Shown one piece after another: positions 57,909-64,000 of a stretch of 64,000 nucleotides of DNA. Made by a program: the position numbers and the translations under genes. Origin of the DNA: Roseibium sp. MMSF_3412 (GTDB lineage: Bacteria; Pseudomonadota; Alphaproteobacteria; Rhizobiales; Stappiaceae). The notes beneath the pieces are model-generated. The model was not told where the DNA came from, made no database searches, and saw only the letters and a program-made list of their open reading frames with translations. The stretch covers positions 286,969 through 350,968 of the forward strand of contig NZ_JASHJI010000005.1 of NCBI RefSeq assembly GCF_030733265.1, written 5' to 3'. The first letter of the stretch is position 1, and each line of letters starts with the position of its first letter.

Positions 57909-60900
57909 ATGGGTAGTTCGAAAAAATCAATCCACCAGACCTATAAGCTTTATGGTATCAGCGTTTACAAGAATGCCGGCAGCGGCAACGACAAGCTCTA
58001 CGGCTATGCCGCCAAGAGCCATCTGCTCGGCGGTTCGGGCAACGACACCGTCTATGGCTATGGTGCCTGGAACAAGCTGGACGGCGGATCTGGCAACGAC
58101 CTCATCAAGGCATGGGGTGCATCCAACTACCTCTATGGCGGCTCCGGCCACGACCGGATGTATGGCTACGGCGCCTACAACTCCATGTCCGGCGGCTCCG
58201 GCAACGATTCCATGTACGGCTACGGCGCCAAGAACAAGATGTGGGGTGGCTCCGGCGCCGACTACATGAAAGGCACCGGTGCCTACAACTACATGAGCGG
58301 TGGTGATCACAACGACCGCATCTACGGCCACGGTGCCCGCAACGAGATGTATGGCGGCAACCACAATGACAAGCTCTATGGCTACGGCGCGTCCAACAAG
58401 ATGGACGGCGGTGCACATAACGATTCGCTCTACGGCTACGGTGCCCATAACGACATGTATGGCGGCAGCGGCAACGACTACATGGAAGGCTGGGGCGCGG
58501 TCAACAACATGCGCGGCGGCAGCGGCAACGACACCATCAAGGGCCGCGGCGCGCTCAACAACATCTACGGTGAAAGCGGCAACGACACGATCGAGGCCAT
58601 CGGCGGCGTGAACAACGTGCATGGCGGCACCGGCGACGACAATATCAAGGGCATAGGCGGCACCAATGTCCTGAGGGGCAACGAAGGCAACGACACGATC
58701 ACTGCTGTCGGCGGCGTCAACACGGTCTTCGGCGATTCAGGCGACGACCACATGGTCAGCGCCGGCGGCGTCAATGTCATGTTCGGTGGAACCGGCAACG
58801 ACAAGATGATCGCAAGCGCCCTTCTGGCGACAAGTCAGAGCGGTGAAGCAGGCGACGACACCATGGTTGCGGTCAGCAACGCGAACCTCCAGTGGGGCGG
58901 CGATGGTAACGACACCATGGTCGGCATCGGCAATCTCAACATCCAGTCCGGTGGCAACGGCGACGACCTGCTGCTGGCTGCTGGTCAGACCAACGTCCAG
59001 CTTGGCCAGGACGGCAAGGACAAGATGTTCGCCGTCGGCAGCCTGAACGTTCAGGTGGGCGGCGATGATGAGGATCTCGCCGTCGCTGTCGGCAGCACCA
59101 ATGTCCAGTATGGCGGCAACGATGCCGACATTCTCGTTGCCGGCGGCGGCGCCAACATTCAGATCGGCGGCACCGGCAACGATTGGCTGATCGGTGCCGG
59201 CAAGGGCAACGTCCAGTTCGGCGCGGAACTCTGGTCAACCATCCCGGACGGCGTCGATCTCGCCGGCTTCGATCTCGATGCGGCCAAGGACAAGCTCGCC
59301 GACTACGCGAATTCGAAAGGCACCGACGGCACAAACGTCATGCTGGCGGGCGGCGAACTGAACATTCAGCTCGGCGGCTCGGAGACCGACATCGCGATCG
59401 GTGCCGGCAAGGGCAACGTCCAGGCCGGCGGCGGCGGCACCGACGTACTTCTCGGCGGCGGCAAAGGCAACCTGCAGTCCGGCGGTGACGGCACCGACCT
59501 GATGATCGGCCTTGGCCGGGTCAACGTCCAGGAAGGTGGCGGCGACACCGATGTGATGGTCGCGTTGGAGCGCGGCAAGGATGCCGGTGTCCAGCTGCAG
59601 TTCGGCGGCGATGCGACCGACTTCATGATCACCCGTGGCGGCGACGGCGAAGCCGACCCGTTCAAGGCCTTCATCGATCACTTCAAGGACAAGATCACCG
59701 AAAAGAGCAACGAAAACAAGGACGGGCAGGAAGACGACAACAAGGACACGGAAACCACCACGACCGAAACCGAGACCACAGGGTCCGACGATACCAAGAA
59801 GCAGAGCCTCAAGGACAAGATGCTCGAAAATGCGCCTTCGTTGAACCTGCAGTTCGGCGGTGACGGCGGCGACCTCTTCAACACGGGAGGCGATCTCGGC
59901 TTCCAGATGGGCCAGCAAGGCAACGATATCTTCCTCGGTGGCGGCTCCTTCAACTTCTCTTTCGGCGGAACCGGCGACGACCTGATGATGATGACCGGTG
60001 AAAAAACCAACTTCGTCTTCGGTCAGGACGGCGGCGACTGGCTGATCGACACCGGCGCGTTCTCCGACCTGTTCTGGTCGGCCGTCTTCCCGCAGTTGCC
60101 GGACTTCGGATCGGGCGACAGCTCCGATGCCGCATCGCTGCTGCCCTTCGACCTGTCGGTAACGGACGCGCTGTCGGACATCAACGGCAAGGTCGACGAC
60201 GTCAAGGACTTCCTGGATGCGGTGAACCCGCTGGACGACATCGTCGAAGCGGTCGGCGAGGTTGTCGACGTGGCCAAGGAAGCCGTTGAAGGCATCCACG
60301 ACACGATCACCTCGATCCTCGATTATTCCAAGACGCAGTATTTCGGCGGCGACGGCAACGACTTCCTCACCGGCGGCGAGGCTGGCGGCGACGCCGTCGG
60401 CGGCAAGGGCGACGACACCTACCTCTTCACCTTTGGTTCCACGGGTGAAATGGATGTCGACGAGGCCGGACTCGACGCGGCCCGCGAACTTGGCGACTTT
60501 GTCGGCTTTGCCAGCGACAAGCTGGACGCCATTTCCGGTGGCGGCGGTGGCTCGGATGTTCTGGAACTGCGCAATGCCGGCGAGATGGATGCCAGCGATC
60601 TTCGGTTCTTCGTTGAAGGCGGCAAGGACCTGGTGATCGAAGGCGACGGCGGCAGCGTCCGGATCAAGAACATGCACGAGGAAGCCACCAAGGTGGAAAC
60701 GCTCCGCATCGTCGGCGACAACGGCACCCAGGACATCGATATCGGCGCGGCCTTCGACGACGGGCTGTTCATCTTCACCTGGGCGGACCGCTCCGGCGAC
60801 ACCGGCATCGAGGCGCTGGACGATTTCGAAACCAGCTTCGACGATCCGAATGCCGGCCTGATCGATTTCGACGGTTACTTTGGTGCCCTCAGCGCGGAAA

Positions 60901-61073
60901 GTTCAACCGAGCAGGCCTTCGCGGCTGCGTTCGATGGCTGGATGGACACCATTGTTGATGCCGGTTCCAGTCTGCCGCTGGTCGGCGGTGCCATCGGCAC
61001 GGCAGGCGATCTCGCCGAAAGCGTCTTCGCCTTCCAGACCCCTGAAGTTCCGGACGAGTTCAGCTTCCTCTGA
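57909..61073 (+). CDS. RTX-like repeat protein with N-terminal 18-residue repeats
   Basis: The 1054-residue acidic protein begins almost at once with glycine-rich repeats of exactly 18 residues, for example GGSGNDTVYGYGAWNKLD. GG-x-G-x-D units start at residues 41, 59, 77 and so on to 293, then at 312-420, 489-566 and 649-705. Each 18-residue unit pairs a calcium-type RTX nonapeptide with an xGxxN nonapeptide. A charged linker (about 580-640) and an amphipathic region (about 740-805) interrupt the repeats, two classical RTX repeats follow (813-838), and then a C-terminal domain ends in a hydrophobic EFSFL tail, fitting a type I secretion signal. No signal peptide and no N-terminal pore-forming domain are present. 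Export through a type I system is expected, but no ABC exporter is in the window. Start: AAGGAA before ATG. Confidence 0.85.
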   Translation: MGSSKKSIHQTYKLYGISVYKNAGSGNDKLYGYAAKSHLLGGSGNDTVYGYGAWNKLDGGSGNDLIKAWGASNYLYGGSGHDRMYGYGAYNSMSGGSGNDSMYGYGAKNKMWGGSGADYMKGTGAYNYMSGGDHNDRIYGHGARNEMYGGNHNDKLYGYGASNKMDGGAHNDSLYGYGAHNDMYGGSGNDYMEGWGAVNNMRGGSGNDTIKGRGALNNIYGESGNDTIEAIGGVNNVHGGTGDDNIKGIGGTNVLRGNEGNDTITAVGGVNTVFGDSGDDHMVSAGGVNVMFGGTGNDKMIASALLATSQSGEAGDDTMVAVSNANLQWGGDGNDTMVGIGNLNIQSGGNGDDLLLAAGQTNVQLGQDGKDKMFAVGSLNVQVGGDDEDLAVAVGSTNVQYGGNDADILVAGGGANIQIGGTGNDWLIGAGKGNVQFGAELWSTIPDGVDLAGFDLDAAKDKLADYANSKGTDGTNVMLAGGELNIQLGGSETDIAIGAGKGNVQAGGGGTDVLLGGGKGNLQSGGDGTDLMIGLGRVNVQEGGGDTDVMVALERGKDAGVQLQFGGDATDFMITRGGDGEADPFKAFIDHFKDKITEKSNENKDGQEDDNKDTETTTTETETTGSDDTKKQSLKDKMLENAPSLNLQFGGDGGDLFNTGGDLGFQMGQQGNDIFLGGGSFNFSFGGTGDDLMMMTGEKTNFVFGQDGGDWLIDTGAFSDLFWSAVFPQLPDFGSGDSSDAASLLPFDLSVTDALSDINGKVDDVKDFLDAVNPLDDIVEAVGEVVDVAKEAVEGIHDTITSILDYSKTQYFGGDGNDFLTGGEAGGDAVGGKGDDTYLFTFGSTGEMDVDEAGLDAARELGDFVGFASDKLDAISGGGGGSDVLELRNAGEMDASDLRFFVEGGKDLVIEGDGGSVRIKNMHEEATKVETLRIVGDNGTQDIDIGAAFDDGLFIFTWADRSGDTGIEALDDFETSFDDPNAGLIDFDGYFGALSAESSTEQAFAAAFDGWMDTIVDAGSSLPLVGGAIGTAGDLAESVFAFQTPEVPDEFSFL
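57975..58838 (+). repeat. Strict 54-bp coding tandem repeat (16 units)
   Basis: This DNA codes for residues 23-310 of the RTX-like protein. Sixteen 18-residue units follow without length change, each with G-rich turn residues at positions 1-6 and Asn at about position 15. Similar units continue to about 59219 and again at 59370-59630 and 59850-60077, with a few insertions. Confidence 0.88.
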
Positions 61074-61100
61074 TCGGCGTCCATGGTTGACGTAGAATGA

Positions 61101-61132
61101 AAGTCACGCTGCCCGCGCAGCGTGGCTTTTTT
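61101..61132 (+). terminator. Rho-independent terminator after the RTX-like gene
   Basis: The arms AAGTCACGCTGC (61101-61112) and GCAGCGTGGCTT (61117-61128) pair with one T-G wobble around CCGC and are followed by six T. It lies 28 bp after the stop codon and ends the hlyC/RTX transcript, so the downstream genes are not co-transcribed. Confidence 0.9.
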
Positions 61133-61175
61133 CGCGAGCACGCCCAGAGCACGCACTCATGAATGAGGCCACATT

Positions 61176-62057
61176 CTATAGCAGGCTGTCCGCCATTTTC
61201 TGTTCAGCGGCCGTATTCGCCCGGCGGAAGATCAGCGTCACCAGTGTCGACGTGATCACGATGAAGAGGGAATAGAGCGCGGCAACCGCCATGATCGGCT
61301 GCTGCTGCTCGCCCGGAAAGGTGAGCACGATGATGGCAATGCCGAGCGGTGCGTTCTGGATCCCGGTTTCCAGCGCCACGGTCCGGGCATTGCGCGGATG
61401 CAGCTTGAGCGCCCGCGCGAACAGATAGCCGATGGTGATGCCGAAGACACCAAGCATGATCGCGACGAAATAGGTCGACGGCGCGGTCGTCATCAGGAAC
61501 TGCCAGTTGCGCGGGATCCAGGAAATCGCGATGAAGGCGATGAAGACCAGCGCCAGCACCGACCCGAAGAACTCCGTCACCGCACCCGCATTCGCATTGA
61601 CCCGCCTGAGGGTCATGCCGATGGCAACCGGCACAAGCAGGATCACCAGCGTCGCGATAATGTTCTCGCGCGGGATTTCAAGATCGAGCGCCGAGGCATA
61701 GACCAGCAGCACCAGCGGGATCAGCACCACGCCGAACACGGTCGAAGTCACTGTCATCAGGACGGAAAGCGCCAGGTTCCCCTTGGAAAAATAGGTGAAG
61801 ATGTTCGATGTCGTGCCGCCCGGCATGCACGAAACGATCAGGAGGCCGATCGCGATCGGTGCCGGCAGCGCAAGGACAATCGTCATCAGGAAACCGATAA
61901 GCGGCATGAAGCCGAATTGCGACACAACCCCGATGCCGAGCCCGTAAGGCCGGCGCAGCGCCAGCAGGAAGTCGCGCGGTGTCAGCGAAGCGCCCATCCC
62001 CAGCATGATGACGAAGATCATCGCCGCCAGTAGGGCCTGTTCCAGGGGTCCGACCAT
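61176..62057 (-). CDS. Bile acid:sodium symporter (BASS) family transporter
   Basis: The 293-residue protein has about 9-10 membrane segments and the BASS motifs MLGMGASLTPRDFLLALRRP at the start, SCMPGGTTSNIFTYFSKGN in the middle and ETGIQNAPLGIAIIVL. Members transport bile acids, pyruvate, pantothenate and other organic anions with sodium. It lies 3 bp after the acyl-CoA ligase gene, suggesting uptake of a carboxylate that is then activated to a CoA ester. The substrate is not known. Confidence 0.92.
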   Translation of the reverse strand: MVGPLEQALLAAMIFVIMLGMGASLTPRDFLLALRRPYGLGIGVVSQFGFMPLIGFLMTIVLALPAPIAIGLLIVSCMPGGTTSNIFTYFSKGNLALSVLMTVTSTVFGVVLIPLVLLVYASALDLEIPRENIIATLVILLVPVAIGMTLRRVNANAGAVTEFFGSVLALVFIAFIAISWIPRNWQFLMTTAPSTYFVAIMLGVFGITIGYLFARALKLHPRNARTVALETGIQNAPLGIAIIVLTFPGEQQQPIMAVAALYSLFIVITSTLVTLIFRRANTAAEQKMADSLL

Positions 62058-62060
62058 GGC

Positions 62061-63782
62061 TTACTCCGCCTCGCTCGTGCGCATCTCTTCGGCGCGCAGG
62101 TCTTTTCGAAGGATCTTGCCGACAATCGACTTCGGCAATTGCTCGCGCATGGCCACCATCTTGGGCACCTTGTAGGCGGTCAGGTGTGTCTTGCAGTAGG
62201 TTCGGATATCGCCTTGCGACAGGCTCTTGTCGGTCAGGACGACAAAGGCCTTCACGGCCTCTCCGGTTGCCTCGTCCGGCACGCCGATCACCGCCGCCTC
62301 GAAGATCCCCGGATGTGCTGTCAGGCAGTCCTCGACCTCGTTGGGATAGACATTGAAGCCGGAGACCACGACCATGTCCTTCTTGCGGTCGACAATGGTG
62401 AAATAGCCGTCAGGGTCCATCACGCCGATGTCGCCGGTCAGGAACCAGCCGTTGCGGAAGACGGCTTCGGTTTCCTCCGGCTTGTTCCAGTAACCCGACA
62501 TCACCTGCGGCCCTCTGACCGCGATCTCGCCGCGCTCGCCCTGGGCGACGACATTGCCGTCATCATCCTCGCAGCGCATCAGCGTTGACGGCAGCGGGAT
62601 GCCGATCGCCCCGTCGCGTGCCTTGCCGACCGGATTGAAGGACAGCACAGGCGAGGTTTCCGTCAGCCCGTATCCCTGAACGACGGGTCTTTGGGTCACC
62701 TCTTCCCAGCGCTTTGCCACCTCGCTCTGCAGCGCCATGCCCCCGGCGGAGGCAAGCTTCAGAAATTTTGGCGGGCTGTCGCGAAACCAGAGCTCGTTGT
62801 TGAGCCCGTTGAAAAGCGTGTTCACGCCGCTCATCCAGGTGATCCTGTAATTCTCGAAGGCCCGTTTCAGGTTGCTCAGGGGCCGCGGATTGGGAATGAG
62901 GATATTGCGCCCGCCAATCCAGTAAAACGCCAGCAAATTCAAAGTGAAAGCAAAGATGTGATACATCGGCAGCGCGGTCAGCGCAACCTCCTTGCCCCGC
63001 TCGAAAACGGGGATCATCTCCAGCGTCTGCTCCATGTTGAGGATCAGGTTGCGATGGCTGAGCATCGCGCCCTTGGCAACGCCTGTTGTACCGCCGGTAT
63101 ATTGCAGGCAGGCAGTGTCGTCGGGGGAGACCTGCTGATGATAGGCATCGACCTCGATGCGCTTTTGGCCAAGCTGCGCCCGCCCGGCATCAAGCGCGTC
63201 CGGAAAACGGATATGCGAGACATCGATCGGCTGGACCGAGCGGTCCCAGTATTTTTGCACCAGGCCGATGATCCCGCGCGGCAGGACGGGAAAGAACTCC
63301 GCCACGCGCGTCACGATGATGTTGGGGATCGGCTGGCCGCGTGTCGCCGCCGGGATCTTGTCAGCGAACATGTCGACGATCACCAGTGCCTTGGGTTCGG
63401 CATCCTGGAACTGGCGCGCCATTTCCTCCGCCGTATAGAGCGGATTGACATTCACCAGCACACAGCCTGCCTTCAGAATGCCGAAGGCGGCGACCGGAAA
63501 AGTCAGCCCGTTGGGCAGTTGCACCGCCACCCGGTCACCCTTCACAAGTCCGGCGACCTCGCGCAGGTAGACGGCGAAGGCATCGGACATTTCGTCCACC
63601 TGCTCGAAGGTGAGCGTGCCGTTCATGCCGTTATGCATCACGGTGGTGAAGGCCGGCGCCGGGCCGAACGTGCCGGAGGCCGACCGGATCAGGTCCGGGA
63701 TCGTCCGGTAGGACGCCTCCTCGATATCCGTCCGCATCTCCGGCCCGTAAAACGCGGTCCATGGCCGCTCGTCTGTCGTCAC
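62061..63782 (-). CDS. fadD: AMP-forming long-chain acyl-CoA ligase (FadD-like)
   Basis: The likely start is GTG 63782, preceded by GGAGGAG, giving 573 residues. The frame opens to 63848. The protein has the ANL-superfamily motifs: P-loop YTGGTTGVAKGAM, GYGLTETSP, WFLTGDIGVMDPDGYF and DRKKDMVVVSGFNVYPNEVE, and a catalytic Lys region near the end (SIVGKILRKDL). It activates fatty acids or similar carboxylates. The BASS transporter gene follows 3 bp after, in the same operon. Confidence 0.9.
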   Translation of the reverse strand: MTTDERPWTAFYGPEMRTDIEEASYRTIPDLIRSASGTFGPAPAFTTVMHNGMNGTLTFEQVDEMSDAFAVYLREVAGLVKGDRVAVQLPNGLTFPVAAFGILKAGCVLVNVNPLYTAEEMARQFQDAEPKALVIVDMFADKIPAATRGQPIPNIIVTRVAEFFPVLPRGIIGLVQKYWDRSVQPIDVSHIRFPDALDAGRAQLGQKRIEVDAYHQQVSPDDTACLQYTGGTTGVAKGAMLSHRNLILNMEQTLEMIPVFERGKEVALTALPMYHIFAFTLNLLAFYWIGGRNILIPNPRPLSNLKRAFENYRITWMSGVNTLFNGLNNELWFRDSPPKFLKLASAGGMALQSEVAKRWEEVTQRPVVQGYGLTETSPVLSFNPVGKARDGAIGIPLPSTLMRCEDDDGNVVAQGERGEIAVRGPQVMSGYWNKPEETEAVFRNGWFLTGDIGVMDPDGYFTIVDRKKDMVVVSGFNVYPNEVEDCLTAHPGIFEAAVIGVPDEATGEAVKAFVVLTDKSLSQGDIRTYCKTHLTAYKVPKMVAMREQLPKSIVGKILRKDLRAEEMRTSEAE

Positions 63783-64000
63783 ACGCTCCTCCAGGCCCCC
63801 ACCTTGTCGCCCACGTTTTGCTTCTGACCAGCTTAACGGCACCCCCACCTTAACGCGACACCCACTTTCACATGTTCACAGGTCCACTGCAGACCCGATG
63901 CGGCGGTGCCGGACGAGGTGCCCGGATGCAGCGGGTGGTCTGGAGACCGTAGGTAGGTCGGTGGGGGAGAATGAGTAGGGGGACGGACTGGAAACAGAGT
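63783..64000. other. Upstream region of the acyl-CoA ligase gene
   Basis: No gene is supported in the final 218 bp. It contains CACCC-rich stretches and presumably the ligase promoter. Confidence 0.4.

Noticed and set aside
57975..58838. Regular repeat considered as a CRISPR or satellite array
   Set aside because: The 54-bp period is in frame, has no unique spacers, and codes for RTX-like units.
59235..60677. 480-residue ORF antisense to the RTX-like gene
   Set aside because: It is a product of the regular GC-rich repeat on the other strand, with low-complexity composition; a similar 231-residue antisense ORF lies at 57927-58622.

Overview
The window is a GC-rich piece of an alphaproteobacterial chromosome. 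The gene families suggest a marine Rhodobacterales- or Stappiaceae-like heterotroph (Roseibium/Labrenzia type is my guess). The reasons are a VPLPA-CTERM surface protein, two TRAP transporters and one TctABC transporter with dedicated regulators, a dihydroxypropanesulfonate/sulfolactate pathway, and a DUF4212/solute-sodium symporter pair with its DUF294 companion. No rRNA, tRNA, phage or CRISPR array was recognised.

Layout. 1-541: 3' end of a beta-keto acid cleavage enzyme. 574-1053: ECF sigma factor. 1226-1493: MITE-like element. 1818-3667: small secreted protein and an HPPD-like dioxygenase. 3691-9677: DUF4212, symporter, DUF294 protein, small membrane protein and exonuclease, all on the minus strand. 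10541-11929: thioredoxin-like protein and VPLPA-CTERM protein. 12031-18021: bipartite glycosyltransferase, lipoprotein, caspase-like/Sel1 protein and small secreted protein. 18169-20607: three-gene glycosyltransferase-type operon. 20636-30079: sulfonate catabolic operon under a LacI-type regulator (30235-31287). 31366-45895: tricarboxylate uptake and breakdown (TctABC, TctDE plus an extra binding protein, CoA transferase, citryl-CoA lyase-like, aconitase-like, PrpF, RraA-like, isocitrate-lyase-like, IclR), with a second MITE-like element at 39664-39930. 45949-51796: IclR-linked TRAP transporter and GMC dehydrogenase. 51841-56744: arginine transaminase pathway (AruH/AruI-like), TetR and an M20 amidohydrolase. 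57375-61073: HlyC-like acyltransferase and a repeat-rich RTX-like protein behind a cluster of CRP-like sites. 61176-63782: BASS transporter and acyl-CoA ligase.

How the genes work together. The sulfonate operon can import DHPS, interconvert its enantiomers through two C2 dehydrogenases, oxidise it with HpsN to (R)-sulfolactate, and cleave that with SuyAB to pyruvate and sulfite. The tricarboxylate block could carry an aconitate- or citrate-like substrate through PrpF and aconitase, CoA transfer, citryl-CoA cleavage and oxaloacetate decarboxylation; this route is inferred. In the three operons that begin with a transporter binding protein, a perfect GC-rich hairpin follows the binding-protein gene, probably setting a high ratio of binding protein to permease.

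The most unusual locus is 56745-61132. A HlyC-family protein has Tyr where HlyC has its catalytic His. Next to it is an RTX-like protein that starts directly with strict 18-residue repeats, in which calcium-type nonapeptides alternate with an Asn-bearing nonapeptide. Four CRP-like dyads lie upstream at about 42-bp spacing.
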